Assembly (NCBI GenBank): GCA_045660445.1
Contig: JAZRDR010000010.1
Location: forward strand, 124,001 to 188,000
DNA length: 64,000 bases
From: Faeciplasma sp045660445
GTDB lineage: Bacteria; Bacillota; Clostridia; Oscillospirales; Ruminococcaceae
Direction: 5' to 3'
Numbering within the stretch: the stretch's first letter is position 1; every line of letters starts with the position of its first letter. A program made the translations under genes and the position numbers. This document shows positions 18,568-27,941 of this stretch, piece after piece. The notes below the pieces were generated by a model, which saw only the letters and a program-made list of their open reading frames with translations, was not told the origin of the DNA and searched no databases.

Positions 18568-19410
18568 TTAACCCTCCAATTCTGCAAGCTGAGCCTTAAG
18601 CTCTTCCATTGCAGTAGCATACTGATCTGCATTGGGAGCTGTGCCGTGCCAAGAGCACTGATTTTCCATAAACGAAACGCCCTTGCCCTTAACGCTTGTC
18701 TGAATGATTGCAACGGGCTGACCGGAAACAGTTTCAGCTTCGTTGAAAGCAGCTTCAATACTGTCGAAATCATGAGCATCCATTGTGATAACGTGCCAGC
18801 CAAATGCAGCAAACTTATCAGTAATGGGATAAGGAGAGCAAACATCACTTACCTTGCCGTCGATCTGAAGGCCGTTGTTGTCAACGATAGCAACCAAATT
18901 ATCAAGTTTGTAATGAGCAGCGAACATTGCAGCTTCCCAAACCTGACCTTCTTCGATCTCACCGTCGCCAAGAATTGCGTAAACCTTGTAAGTATCGTTA
19001 GTAAGCTTTGCAGAGAGTGCCATACCGCAAGCAGCGGAAATGCCCTGACCCAAAGAACCGGTTGACATATCAACGCCGGGAATGTACTTCATATCAGGGT
19101 GACCCTGCAATCTTGCTCCGATGTGTCTAAGGGTCTTAAGCTCCTCAACATCAAAGAAACCGCGGTTTGCCAAAACAGAGTATAATCCGGGAGCAGTGTG
19201 TCCCTTAGAAAGAACAAGTCTGTCTCTTTCAGCAAGCTTGGGATTTTCGGGATATACATTCATCTTTGCAAAGTAAAGATATGTCAATACATCAGCAATA
19301 GACAAAGATCCGCCGGGGTGACCGCTCTTAGCGTTGAAAACACCCTCGATAATACCCATTCTTACCTTGCAGGCAGTTGTTTTTAACTGCTTCTTCAGTA
19401 ATTCATCCAT
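18568..19410 (-). CDS. Transketolase, N-terminal subunit
   Basis: A 280-residue thiamine-diphosphate-binding half of transketolase. Key blocks are SGHPGGSLSIADVL, STGSLGQGISAACG and the ThDP motif GDGEIEEGQVWEAAMFA...DNNGLQIDG. The ATG at 19410 has GGAGG nine bases upstream; an in-frame TTG further up overlaps that ribosome site and is not used. It overlaps nothing but follows the Cof phosphatase by four bases, which probably places both subunits in the rluD-cof-tkt transcript. Confidence 0.95.
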   Translation of the reverse strand: MDELLKKQLKTTACKVRMGIIEGVFNAKSGHPGGSLSIADVLTYLYFAKMNVYPENPKLAERDRLVLSKGHTAPGLYSVLANRGFFDVEELKTLRHIGARLQGHPDMKYIPGVDMSTGSLGQGISAACGMALSAKLTNDTYKVYAILGDGEIEEGQVWEAAMFAAHYKLDNLVAIVDNNGLQIDGKVSDVCSPYPITDKFAAFGWHVITMDAHDFDSIEAAFNEAETVSGQPVAIIQTSVKGKGVSFMENQCSWHGTAPNADQYATAMEELKAQLAELEG

Positions 19411-19414
19411 AGTG

Positions 19415-20236
19415 TTAACCTCCAAATAAATATTTGCTAATTAAATAATCAATAGCCTCAGCTATCGCGTCCTCGTCACAAGTAGCGTTTAAAACAACAC
19501 TGCAGTGCGGCTTAACACAGTCTTGGGAATCATAAGGACAAAAGCTTATATCAGATGCTTTAAGCATCTCAATATCATTATCGTAATCTCCCGCAGAAAA
19601 GAGCTTGCACTTATCAAGATTATACAGCTCAACGAGCTTATTCATTCCGCTTTCTTTAGAGACTCCTACAGGCAAAACCTCTAAAAATTTGTTAAGTGAT
19701 CTTACAAAACGAATATCTAAGCCGTCGAACTTTTTCACATATTCACAAAGCTCGTTAATAACTGATTCATCGTCAGCAAACAAAAGCTTGCAAATTGGTT
19801 CGTTGACATCATTTATCGAATCTATCTTTGAATACTCAAATCCAACTATTGCTTGGTGCCAAGCTTCAACTTCATTCATTCTTAAGTAATACTGATTATG
19901 AAGAGTGAATATCTCAGGAGAAATTGAGGGGAATTTCTCAAAAATTTCTTTAACGATATTTTTCACATCATCAGGTAAATACTTTGCCCAAACGACTTTA
20001 TTATCAAAAGGATCATAAAGCATTGCACCGTTACACAAAATCATCGGCAGGTCATAGTGAATATCACTTATATAATTAGATATCGTTTGAATAGGCCTTC
20101 CTGTCGCGATAGTAAACTTTCCGCCAAGTGATTGATACTTCTTAATAGCATCAACATTCTTTTCGGTAAGTCTTTTATCAGAGGAAAGAAGAGTTCCGTC
20201 AAAATCCGAGATAAATACAGTATCTTTAAAATCCAT
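19415..20236 (-). CDS. Cof-type HAD hydrolase
   Basis: A 273-residue HAD-superfamily IIB phosphatase. Motif I is ISDFDGTLLSSDKRL (nucleophile Asp), motif II is the ATGRP segment, and the C-terminal motif is FSAGDYDNDIEML. Family members dephosphorylate sugar phosphates, flavin mononucleotide or other small phosphates; the substrate cannot be read from sequence. Its ATG overlaps the rluD stop by one base (TAATG), so translation is coupled. Confidence 0.92.
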   Translation of the reverse strand: MDFKDTVFISDFDGTLLSSDKRLTEKNVDAIKKYQSLGGKFTIATGRPIQTISNYISDIHYDLPMILCNGAMLYDPFDNKVVWAKYLPDDVKNIVKEIFEKFPSISPEIFTLHNQYYLRMNEVEAWHQAIVGFEYSKIDSINDVNEPICKLLFADDESVINELCEYVKKFDGLDIRFVRSLNKFLEVLPVGVSKESGMNKLVELYNLDKCKLFSAGDYDNDIEMLKASDISFCPYDSQDCVKPHCSVVLNATCDEDAIAEAIDYLISKYLFGG

Positions 20237-21147
20237 TATATCCTCAGTGAATTAAGAAGTTTTACAAAATATTCGGGCAGATTGCTTGAAAATTCAAGAT
20301 ATTCGTTTGTTCGTGGATGAATAAATCCAATTTTCCTTGCGTGAAGGCATTGGCCTTTACAACCTTTATATGCTTTTCCATATACATCATCGCCCAAAAT
20401 TGGGTGACCAATATGCGAAGAATGCACTCTTATCTGATGCGTTCTGCCGGTTTCAAGCTTGAAAAGAACGTAAGAATAGTTACACATTTCTTCTAAAACT
20501 TCGTAATGAGTTACTGCATTTTTAGAATTGATCGGCGTTACGCACATTTTCTTGCGATCATTTTTATCACGTCCGATAGGTGCATTAACAGTTCCTGATT
20601 TTTCTTTAAATCGACCTATGCAAACAGCCTCATATTCGCGTGTAAAGCTATGTGCCTTTATCTGCTCAGCAAGCATGTTGTGAGAAAAGTCATTCTTTGC
20701 AACGATTAAAAGTCCGCTTGTGTTCTTGTCAATTCTATGAACGATACCGGGGCGGATGACTCCATTAATACTTGAGAGCTGACCTTTGCATTTATATAGA
20801 AGAGCATTTACAAGCGTTCCGTCATAATTTCCAGGAGCCGGGTGAACTACCATTCCCTGCGGTTTATTTACAACCAACAGATCATCGTCCTCGTAAACGA
20901 TCTCAACCGGAATGTCCTGAGCTTCAATCTTAAGATCAACAGGATCGGGAATTTCGATAACAACGCTGTCGCCAAGCGAAAGCTTATAACTTTTGCCAGT
21001 GACTTTTCCATTAACAAGTACGTTCCCCTGCTCTATCAGTTTAGCAACAGCTGAACGAGTTAAATCAACCTTATCCTGTTCCGTAAGCCACTTATCAACT
21101 CGGGCACCGATATCGCAGCTTTCGCAAACAAGCTCAAACCTGTTCAT
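20236..21147 (-). CDS. RluD-family 23S rRNA pseudouridine synthase
   Basis: A 303-residue protein with an N-terminal S4 domain (RVDKWLTEQ...RSAVAKLIEQGNVLVNGK) and the RluA/RluD catalytic domain. The catalytic Asp is in HRIDKNTSGLLIVAKN, and the later block TGRTHQIRVH is present. It is the gene usually next to lspA. The start is uncertain: ATG at 21147 is reported, but a GTG at 21156 is also possible; both overlap the 3' end of lspA. Target position on rRNA is inferred only. Confidence 0.92.
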   Translation of the reverse strand: MNRFELVCESCDIGARVDKWLTEQDKVDLTRSAVAKLIEQGNVLVNGKVTGKSYKLSLGDSVVIEIPDPVDLKIEAQDIPVEIVYEDDDLLVVNKPQGMVVHPAPGNYDGTLVNALLYKCKGQLSSINGVIRPGIVHRIDKNTSGLLIVAKNDFSHNMLAEQIKAHSFTREYEAVCIGRFKEKSGTVNAPIGRDKNDRKKMCVTPINSKNAVTHYEVLEEMCNYSYVLFKLETGRTHQIRVHSSHIGHPILGDDVYGKAYKGCKGQCLHARKIGFIHPRTNEYLEFSSNLPEYFVKLLNSLRI

Positions 21148-21706
21148 TGCCTTCACCGTTATCTTCAGTCTGAACGCTAGGCTTTTGCATTTTTTTCTTT
21201 TCTTTAATCATTGCAGAAATCTCAACAACAAAGACATAAACACAATAACCAATTGCCCCGACAACAACGCACATGTCAGCGAAGTTGAACACAGGAAAAT
21301 CAATAAAGCTTAGATTTATATAGTCAATGACGCCGTTAAAATCAGGCTCGATAAGCATTCTGATTCGATCTACAAGATTGCCGATACCGCCCGCAACAAT
21401 CAGCGAAAAGCAAATGAAATCAATTTTTCCAAGCTTCTTTCTCTTAATTATCATGTATGCCAAAATACCAAGCATTACGATTGAAGTGAATATGATCAAG
21501 AAGATCGTCTGACCGCCCAATATGCTCCAACCTGCGCCGTCATTTCTTATATGTGTTAACCCAAAAACATTAAACTTTCCAATTGAAAAAGTGTAATAAT
21601 TTCTGGCATATCCCACACATTCGGCATAGTTATTTACGATTAATACTTTTATAAACTGGTCACAAGCGACCAAAGAAATGATTAAGATAAGTGAAATAAT
21701 AAGCAC
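21134..21706 (-). CDS. lspA: Lipoprotein signal peptidase LspA
   Basis: A 190-residue membrane protease that removes signal peptides from lipoproteins. Four membrane segments are visible; the catalytic Asp pair is in GGIGNLVDRI and FNFADMCVVVG. The start is GTG at 21706 with AAAAGGA upstream. A 25-residue charged C-terminal tail (KEKKKMQK...) makes it slightly longer than usual. It ends in an overlap with the rluD-type gene and is preceded by ileS across a hairpin, the typical order ileS-lspA-rluD. Confidence 0.95.
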   Translation of the reverse strand: MLIISLILIISLVACDQFIKVLIVNNYAECVGYARNYYTFSIGKFNVFGLTHIRNDGAGWSILGGQTIFLIIFTSIVMLGILAYMIIKRKKLGKIDFICFSLIVAGGIGNLVDRIRMLIEPDFNGVIDYINLSFIDFPVFNFADMCVVVGAIGYCVYVFVVEISAMIKEKKKMQKPSVQTEDNGEGNEQV

Positions 21707-21735
21707 TTATATACCATCCTTTTAACGAACAAAGT

Positions 21736-21766
21736 CGATTGTCGCACATATTATGCACGACAATCG
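21736..21766 (-). other. Intercistronic hairpin between ileS and lspA
   Basis: Arms CGATTGTCGCACAT (21736-21749) and ATGCACGACAATCG (21753-21766) form a 14-bp stem with two GU-type pairs and a three-base loop. The minus-strand sequence after it is only moderately T-rich (ACTTTGTTCG), so partial termination or mRNA stabilisation between ileS and lspA is more likely than full termination. Confidence 0.5.
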
Positions 21767-21778
21767 AACAATGAAATT

Positions 21779-24571
21779 TTACTTAACGGTTGAAGCGCAT
21801 CTTGCACAAAGAGTAGGATGTTCTTCAGACTGACCAACTGTGTCGGAATAGATCCAGCAACGTTCACACTTGTGTCCGGATGCTTTCTTAACAGTGAATC
21901 CAAGGCCTGTAGTCTCGCCTGTAAATTCACCGGATTCACCCTTTTCGATATTAACTCTTGAAACTATGAATATAGCAGGCAAAATATCAGCAATTGCTGT
22001 AAGCTTGTCGTATTCAGCATCTCCTGCTGTAATTACAAGATCAGCCTCTAAAGAGGAACCGATGACCTTGTCAGCACGCTTAAGTTCAAGAGCCTTCTTT
22101 GCATCAACTCTAAGATTGTAGATATAATCCCACTTAGCAACAAATTCATCGCTATATTCAAGTCCGGAAACCTTGGGCATATCGTTAAGGAAGATGCTTC
22201 TTGCATCGTCATCCTTCGACTTGGGCATGTAAGACCAGATCTCATCAGCAGTGAACGAAAGGATAGGAGCAACCAAACGAGCGATTGCAGAAAGGACCTT
22301 ATACATAACCGTCTGAGCCGAGCGTCTAAGCTCGCTTTCAGGAGCTTCGCAATAAAGTCTATCCTTAATAATATCAAGATAGAAATTAGACATATCAACA
22401 ACGCAGAAGTTGTGGATAGAGTGGAAAACGATATGGAAATCGAAATTATTATAAGCTTCGTTAACCTTTGTGATAAGGTTATCAAGCTTCATGATTGCCC
22501 ACTTGTCAAGCTCGGGCATGTTTTCATAAGCAACAGCGTCAGTATCGATATTGAATCCGCCCTGATTGCAGATGTTACCCAAAATATAACGAGCAGTGTT
22601 TCTGATCTTCTTATAAGCTTCGGAAAGCTGAGCCAAAATTTCCTTGGAAATTCTGATATCAGAGTGATAGTCGCTCGAAGCAACCCAAAGTCTTAAGATA
22701 TCAGCACCGTTTTTGTCATAGATCTCTCTGGGTTCGATACCGTTACCCAAGGATTTGTGCATTGTCTTGCCTTCGCCGTCAACAACCCAGCCATGAGTAC
22801 AAACAGCCTTATAAGGAGCTCTGCCATTAACTACAACACTTGTTAAGAGCGAGGACTGGAACCAACCTCTGTACTGGTCGGCACCCTCTAAATAAAGGTC
22901 TGCAGGAGACTTAAGATCGTCTCTTTCGTCCAAAACAGCACTGTGAGTAACGCCGGAGTCAAACCAAACGTCCATAATGTCAGTTTCCTTGGTGAACTGG
23001 GTGCATCCACATTCACACTTAAAGTTTTCAGGCAAGAAGTATTCAGTATCATGAGCATACCAAGCATCCGAGCCTTCAACTCTAAAGATATCAGAGATCT
23101 TGTCAATAAGATCACCGTCAATAATAGGCTTGCCGCAATCATTGCAATATACGATTGGGAAAGGAACACCCCAAGTTCTCTGACGGGAGATACACCAGTC
23201 GGAACGGTCTCTTACCATTCCCTTAATGCGCTCTTCACCCCATCCGGGAATCCATTCAACGTCTTCAATAGCCTTGATGGTTTCGTCCTTGAAATCTTCA
23301 ACAGAGCAGAACCACTGCTGTGTAGCTCTGAACAAGATGGGAGACTTACATCTCCAGCAGTGAGGATACTGGTGAACGATCTTAGAGGAAGCAAACATTG
23401 CACCGGTCTCAACCAAATGCTTGCCGATAACCTTGTTAGCATCATCAGTCTTAAGACCTGCAAACATACCAGCTTCTTCAGTCAAAACGCCCTTACCGTC
23501 AACAGCAACAACGATTCCAACCTCGTCATATTTCTTTGCAACTTCAAAGTCGTCAACACCGTAACCGGGAGCTGTATGAACACAACCTGTACCGCTGTCA
23601 AGTGTAACATGGTCGCCAACAATGACAAGCGATTCTCTATCCATGAAGGGATGCTGTGCTGTGCAATATTCAAGCTCTGCGCCGGTGAAGGAACCAACGG
23701 TTTCAAACTCGGTGATTCCTGCTGCAGCAAGAGTAGGCTCAATGAGGTCGCGAGCCATAATATAGTTTTCGCCGTTAGCCTTAACTACGGTATATTCATA
23801 ATCAGGGCCCAAACAAATTGCAAGGTTGCCGGGAAGTGTCCAAGTAGTGGTTGTCCAGATAACAAAGAATGTTTTGTCAAGATCAAGGCCAAGAGCAGTC
23901 AAAAGGCCCTTATCGTTGTTGACCTTAAACTTAACGTAAATAGACATACAAGGATCATCGTTATATTCGATTTCAGCTTCTGCCAAAGCAGTCTGACATT
24001 CGGGGCACCAGTATACAGGCTTAAGTCCCTTATATACATAGCCGCGCTTTGCCATTTCGCCGAACACCTTGATCTGACGAGCTTCGAATTCGGGCTTTAA
24101 TGTAAGATAAGGATCTTCAAAATCGCCCAAAACGCCCAAACGCTTGAACTGTGTTCTTTGGCTGTCAACATAAGAAAGCGCATAGTCGTGGCAGTGCTTT
24201 CTAAGCTCCAAAGGAGGAATGGCACCGTTTTCAACGCCGATAGCCTTCATTGCTCTAAGCTCGATAGGCAAACCGTGAGTGTCCCAACCGGGAACAAAAT
24301 TCGAGCAATAGCCGCTCATGTTCTTCTGCTTAACGATAATGTCCTTTAATACCTTATTAAGAGCAGTACCCAAATGGATATCACCGTTTGCATAAGGAGG
24401 GCCGTCGTGCAAAATGTAAGTAGGCTTTCCTTCATTCTTTTTGATAATTTCTTTGTAGAGAGCTTCATTATCCCACTTTTCAACCATTACAGGTTCCTTG
24501 GTGGGAAGGTTGCCTCTCATAGGATACTCTGTCTCGGGAAGATTCAGAGTCTTGTTATAATCCTGCGCCAT
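21779..24571 (-). CDS. ileS: Isoleucyl-tRNA synthetase
   Basis: A 930-residue class I synthetase charging tRNA(Ile). The HIGH-type motif is DGPPYANGDIHLGTALNK (about residues 57-74), the editing domain (TTTTWTLPGN, GCVHTAPGYGVDDF) follows, then the KMSKS-type loop KTMHKSLGN and a C-terminal zinc ribbon CERCW...CARC. No T-box is present in the 26 bases before it, so control must come from the upstream division genes' transcript. The ATG at 24571 follows divIVA closely. Confidence 0.98.
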   Translation of the reverse strand: MAQDYNKTLNLPETEYPMRGNLPTKEPVMVEKWDNEALYKEIIKKNEGKPTYILHDGPPYANGDIHLGTALNKVLKDIIVKQKNMSGYCSNFVPGWDTHGLPIELRAMKAIGVENGAIPPLELRKHCHDYALSYVDSQRTQFKRLGVLGDFEDPYLTLKPEFEARQIKVFGEMAKRGYVYKGLKPVYWCPECQTALAEAEIEYNDDPCMSIYVKFKVNNDKGLLTALGLDLDKTFFVIWTTTTWTLPGNLAICLGPDYEYTVVKANGENYIMARDLIEPTLAAAGITEFETVGSFTGAELEYCTAQHPFMDRESLVIVGDHVTLDSGTGCVHTAPGYGVDDFEVAKKYDEVGIVVAVDGKGVLTEEAGMFAGLKTDDANKVIGKHLVETGAMFASSKIVHQYPHCWRCKSPILFRATQQWFCSVEDFKDETIKAIEDVEWIPGWGEERIKGMVRDRSDWCISRQRTWGVPFPIVYCNDCGKPIIDGDLIDKISDIFRVEGSDAWYAHDTEYFLPENFKCECGCTQFTKETDIMDVWFDSGVTHSAVLDERDDLKSPADLYLEGADQYRGWFQSSLLTSVVVNGRAPYKAVCTHGWVVDGEGKTMHKSLGNGIEPREIYDKNGADILRLWVASSDYHSDIRISKEILAQLSEAYKKIRNTARYILGNICNQGGFNIDTDAVAYENMPELDKWAIMKLDNLITKVNEAYNNFDFHIVFHSIHNFCVVDMSNFYLDIIKDRLYCEAPESELRRSAQTVMYKVLSAIARLVAPILSFTADEIWSYMPKSKDDDARSIFLNDMPKVSGLEYSDEFVAKWDYIYNLRVDAKKALELKRADKVIGSSLEADLVITAGDAEYDKLTAIADILPAIFIVSRVNIEKGESGEFTGETTGLGFTVKKASGHKCERCWIYSDTVGQSEEHPTLCARCASTVK

Positions 24572-24597
24572 GATAATGTTTGTCCCCTTGCTATAAA

Positions 24598-25356
24598 TTA
24601 TTTGTGTGTATTATTTCCGAACTTAAGTTCATTAGCGGAATAATTGTGACGCTTAAATGTACCGTCAAAACCGAAATCACGCTCTGCGGGCTTTGCAGGC
24701 TCAACCTTCTTAGGAGCAGCTTCTGCAGGCTTTTCTTCCTCAACGACTGGAGCTTCAACAGCTGCAGGAGCTTCTTCGGGCTTTGTGTTCAAGATCTCAT
24801 TGATCTGATCATCAGTAAGCTCGGGCAAAGAAACTGCAAGCTTGGACTGCTCTGTAAGCATGTTGATAAGGTTTTTCTTAAACTGATTAACTTCGATCTT
24901 AAGCTTGTTAAGCTTATCTGTCTGAAGCTCGATCTGAGTTTTTGAAGCTGCAACAACAGCATTAAGCTTATCGTTCTCTTCCTTAATTGCCTGAGCAACC
25001 TTAGCAACCTCTGCTTTCTTCAAAGCCTCGCAGTCATTAGAGATCTCTGCAAGCAAGGCATCTCTTTCAGCCTTAGCGTCAGCAACGATCTTTTCTGCGT
25101 CTTCTTTAGCGTCTGCAATAATTCTATTGCCCTGCTTTTGAGCAACTAAAAGCGCATCTCTGATAGCATCTTCGTCGTTTCTGTATTCATTTATCTTTTC
25201 AACAAGCTTTATGATCTTTGCTTCGCTTTCTTCCTTTTCCTTAACTACTTTAGCATATGCAATAGCTAAATCGCGAAGATATTCATCAACTTCTTCCGGC
25301 TTATAGCCAAAAGTAGCTTTTTCAAATTTCTTAGCAGCAATTTCCTTGGGGTTCAT
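24598..25356 (-). CDS. divIVA: Cell division initiation protein DivIVA
   Basis: A 252-residue coiled-coil protein marking curved membranes at poles and septum. The N-terminal membrane-binding module MNPKEIAAKKFEKATFGYKPEEVDEYL is diagnostic; long coiled coils follow, then an Ala/Pro/Glu-rich linker and a conserved C-terminal ANELKFGNN tail. It lies in sepF-ylmH-divIVA-ileS, a conserved division cluster. Confidence 0.95.
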   Translation of the reverse strand: MNPKEIAAKKFEKATFGYKPEEVDEYLRDLAIAYAKVVKEKEESEAKIIKLVEKINEYRNDEDAIRDALLVAQKQGNRIIADAKEDAEKIVADAKAERDALLAEISNDCEALKKAEVAKVAQAIKEENDKLNAVVAASKTQIELQTDKLNKLKIEVNQFKKNLINMLTEQSKLAVSLPELTDDQINEILNTKPEEAPAAVEAPVVEEEKPAEAAPKKVEPAKPAERDFGFDGTFKRHNYSANELKFGNNTHK

Positions 25357-25372
25357 TACAATTCCTCCTGTA

Positions 25373-26146
25373 TTATTTAAACTTCTTTATAGTTATAAAA
25401 ATTCTGTCTTTTTTAGAATTTCCACCAATGCGATCAAGCGAGAATTTGCCAAATCCCTTGATTGAAAATGTATCGCCTTCATCAAGTCTCTCACTTGTGT
25501 TATACGTCATTACACGGTTTAGCAACACGCCTTTAGCTTTAATAAGTTCGCTTGCCTTCTCACGAGAAATACGCAAAGCAAGTGATAAAATAGCATCCAA
25601 ACGCAACGAAGCAACAGTTGAAGTAATTTCTTCAAACTGCTGTTGCACAATATCGTTTTCTTCGTCGAAATCAAAGCTAATACTCACACCGACATTGCCG
25701 ACTTTAGACATATCACTTACAAGCTTAAGTGCTGAGTTATAAACGAATACAACTGCACGCTTTTCGCCTACAAGTATATCCCCTATCATTTCGCGCTTTA
25801 TTTCCAAAGCCATGATAGATCCTAAAAAATCACGGTGAGTTAAAGTATCAGTTGCTCTGTAATTGAAAACGACCGGTGTAAACGGAAACGACTGAGTAAT
25901 CCCGTATCCTTCAGGATCAAAACCGACACAGGTGCGAACAGCACCGTCATAGCCGCCGTAAAACTCATAGAAATCGATATGCTCGTGCTTAAGTACAGAC
26001 TCGCAAAGTGCCGCCTGGCGTTCATCTAAAAATGCAGAAAACCTCGGTCTTAATGACGATTCACTTTGTCTTGCAAGATCAAGAATATGTCTTGTCAAAA
26101 TCTTGTCATCATCGTTTAAGGCCGAAGGCACTACGAACTTACTCAT
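25373..26146 (-). CDS. ylmH: S4-domain RNA-binding protein YlmH
   Basis: A 257-residue YlmH-family protein with a C-terminal S4 domain (RLDAILSLALRISREKASELIKAK...NRVM). YlmH in B. subtilis is known to bind stalled ribosome large subunits in rescue and is linked to division genes. Its ATG overlaps the sepF stop by 4 bp (ATGA). The GYDGAVRTCVGFDPEGYG segment in the middle is typical of the family. Confidence 0.93.
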   Translation of the reverse strand: MSKFVVPSALNDDDKILTRHILDLARQSESSLRPRFSAFLDERQAALCESVLKHEHIDFYEFYGGYDGAVRTCVGFDPEGYGITQSFPFTPVVFNYRATDTLTHRDFLGSIMALEIKREMIGDILVGEKRAVVFVYNSALKLVSDMSKVGNVGVSISFDFDEENDIVQQQFEEITSTVASLRLDAILSLALRISREKASELIKAKGVLLNRVMTYNTSERLDEGDTFSIKGFGKFSLDRIGGNSKKDRIFITIKKFK

Positions 26147-26568
26147 TCGAAGCTATATCCGCTGTTTTCGATTTCGCTCATCAAATCAACGCCGCTAAAA
26201 CCAACGTTCTTGGGCATGATTACAAAAGTCTTCTGTGCAGTCATTTTAATGGTTGCATCATTAGCATATGCAACACCGGAAAGGAAGTCCATAATGCGTC
26301 TTGCGTCGTCATTTTTAACCTGCTCAAGATTGAGCAAAACAGTCTTCTGACGCTTAAGGTCATCGCCGATAGATCTAACTTCAGAGAAATCCGAAGGTCT
26401 TGCTAAAACGATCTGAACAGTTGCGGTTGTGTTGATCTTAACTTCGCGGTTCTTTCTTTCTTCGGTTACGTCAACAGTTTCTGCAGTCTCCTCGTAAATA
26501 GGCTGATACTCTTCTTCCTCTTCTTCAGGACCTAAGAAAAATCCTTTAATAGAATCTAAAACGCTCAT
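26143..26568 (-). CDS. sepF: Cell division protein SepF
   Basis: A 141-residue FtsZ-binding membrane anchor. It has the N-terminal amphipathic helix (MSVLDSIKGFFLG), an acidic Tyr-rich linker, and the SepF core RPSDFSEVRSIGDDLKRQ...VLLNLEQV...RRIMDFLSGVAYA. A strong promoter lies 60-90 bases upstream and GGAGG precedes the ATG. First gene of sepF-ylmH-divIVA-ileS-lspA. Confidence 0.96.
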   Translation of the reverse strand: MSVLDSIKGFFLGPEEEEEEYQPIYEETAETVDVTEERKNREVKINTTATVQIVLARPSDFSEVRSIGDDLKRQKTVLLNLEQVKNDDARRIMDFLSGVAYANDATIKMTAQKTFVIMPKNVGFSGVDLMSEIENSGYSFE

Positions 26569-26630
26569 ATTTTTACCTCCGTATTTTATTTAAAATTCTC
26601 ACTTAGATATAGGTATATCCATACTATTTT

Positions 26631-26659
26631 ATTATCTAATATTTTAGTCTCAATGTCAA
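26631..26659 (-). promoter_or_regulatory. Sigma-A promoter for sepF cluster
   Basis: A consensus TTGACA (26659-26654) and GATAAT (26636-26631) are spaced by 17 bp on the minus strand. It lies downstream of the HlyD-like gene and gives a 5' leader of about 55 bases, so the division cluster has its own transcription start. Confidence 0.8.
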
Positions 26660-26692
26660 GATAAAAACACTAAATTCATCATAAAATAGTCA

Positions 26693-27937
26693 TTAAGATT
26701 CAATATTTTGCGTGTTCTGAACAGTCTCGATAGGCTCGAGAAGTATTTTATCATAAAGATTTAAATATGCTGAATCAGATGTGTTGCTAGAGAGAACGTA
26801 ATCGTCTCCGTCATAGATTACATCAAGCTTTTTAAACTCTATCTGCTCGCCCTCTATAACGTATACACCTTTTTCGTCATTAACAAATCTTATCGCACTT
26901 CTTGAAACTCTGATTCCCGTTTGTTCACTGAATATAAGCTCAACTTCAGCGGTTCTTAACGCTGCAATATCACTGTTAAGTTCATCACACGAAAGAACAA
27001 CAATAGCCTCGTTTCCGTTACCTGTCGATGTTATAGACTCAACAGTAACGCTGTGACGTTCATTAGTTGACACAAACGAAAGAGTTATCTTTTGATTAAC
27101 AAAATATTTATCAGGTGTATCAATAATTCCAACCATCTTCCAAGAATAGTCACCAAATATCTTGCCAATGACATTGTTATAATCACTAGTAATATTTTTC
27201 GGATTCTTGATTATCGATTTGATATCCTCGACAGTGAGATCTGAAATATTCTCCGACGAAAGCATTGATTCATATCCGTCAAAAGTTGAAGTGAAGTATC
27301 CGGTCTCATTCGAGGTTATAGAACTCAGCGGCGCCTTAAGCGATGCATTAAGAATGTTAAGCTCAGTTGATAGCTCGCTTATACGGGGATAAAAATCATA
27401 TTCTTGGTTAGTTGATATGTTATAGATATTCATAAGTTTAAGCATATCGTAGCTTTCAGAATAGGCAGAAGAAAAGTCACCCGAAGCAACGCTTAGCAAA
27501 AGTTCTTTATAGCTTTCTGTAACCTGTGCTGTAATAAACTCAGGCTGAGCATAGTCAGTCGTACCGCGATCCTGAGCATCATTCAATATTTCAAGCTCTT
27601 CAGTGAGCTTTTCGATACGGTATCTATTATATAACTGATCATATGAATCATATATATTTGCTATTGTTGACTTTTTTGATAAACGAGAACCATCCTTAAC
27701 CGTATAGTCCATAACGCCTGTTCCATCAAACGAAGAGTATACAAGCGTTTCATCACGAATCAAAACTCCGGTAAACGATATTCCGTCCTTGCAAGTATAT
27801 AAAACAGCATCTTCAGTATCGTTGCTTGTGTTGATTCCAACATATATTTGTGAAACAATAATAGCGACAACGCACATAATTATAAGACCGAACAAAAGAG
27901 TATCTCTTATATTTCTTAATTTAATATTTGTTTTCAA
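26693..27937 (-). CDS. HlyD-like membrane protein
   Basis: A 414-residue protein with one N-terminal membrane segment (LLFGLIIMCVVAIIVSQIYV), a barrel-sandwich-like segment (SFDGTGVMDYTVKDGSRLSKKSTIANIY), a central helical region and a C-terminal beta-rich part. This layout resembles HlyD/membrane-fusion proteins. Clostridial division clusters commonly carry such a gene near sepF, usually with a YggS-type PLP protein, which is absent here. No transporter partner is adjacent. It follows miaA after four bases and is the last gene of ylbF-mutS-mutL-miaA. Function unknown; an envelope role is inference. Confidence 0.7.
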   Translation of the reverse strand: MKTNIKLRNIRDTLLFGLIIMCVVAIIVSQIYVGINTSNDTEDAVLYTCKDGISFTGVLIRDETLVYSSFDGTGVMDYTVKDGSRLSKKSTIANIYDSYDQLYNRYRIEKLTEELEILNDAQDRGTTDYAQPEFITAQVTESYKELLLSVASGDFSSAYSESYDMLKLMNIYNISTNQEYDFYPRISELSTELNILNASLKAPLSSITSNETGYFTSTFDGYESMLSSENISDLTVEDIKSIIKNPKNITSDYNNVIGKIFGDYSWKMVGIIDTPDKYFVNQKITLSFVSTNERHSVTVESITSTGNGNEAIVVLSCDELNSDIAALRTAEVELIFSEQTGIRVSRSAIRFVNDEKGVYVIEGEQIEFKKLDVIYDGDDYVLSSNTSDSAYLNLYDKILLEPIETVQNTQNIES

Positions 27938-27941
27938 ATTG

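Noticed and set aside
17708..18571. A 287-codon plus-strand frame opposite the transketolase C-terminal subunit
   Set aside because: Antisense shadow of a conserved gene with a Ser/Asn/Cys-rich, domainless product.
17621..19410. Two short transketolase genes as a frameshifted single gene
   Set aside because: Each half has its own ribosome site and complete domain boundaries; a split transketolase is common in Clostridia.
22943..24100. A 385-codon plus-strand frame opposite ileS
   Set aside because: Antisense to a fully conserved IleS; no family resemblance and no ribosome site.
21779..24571. IleS loop KTMHKS in place of KMSKS as an unusual enzyme
   Set aside because: I recall similar KxMHKSLGN loops in many bacterial IleS proteins; all other motifs are intact, so this is probably a normal variant.
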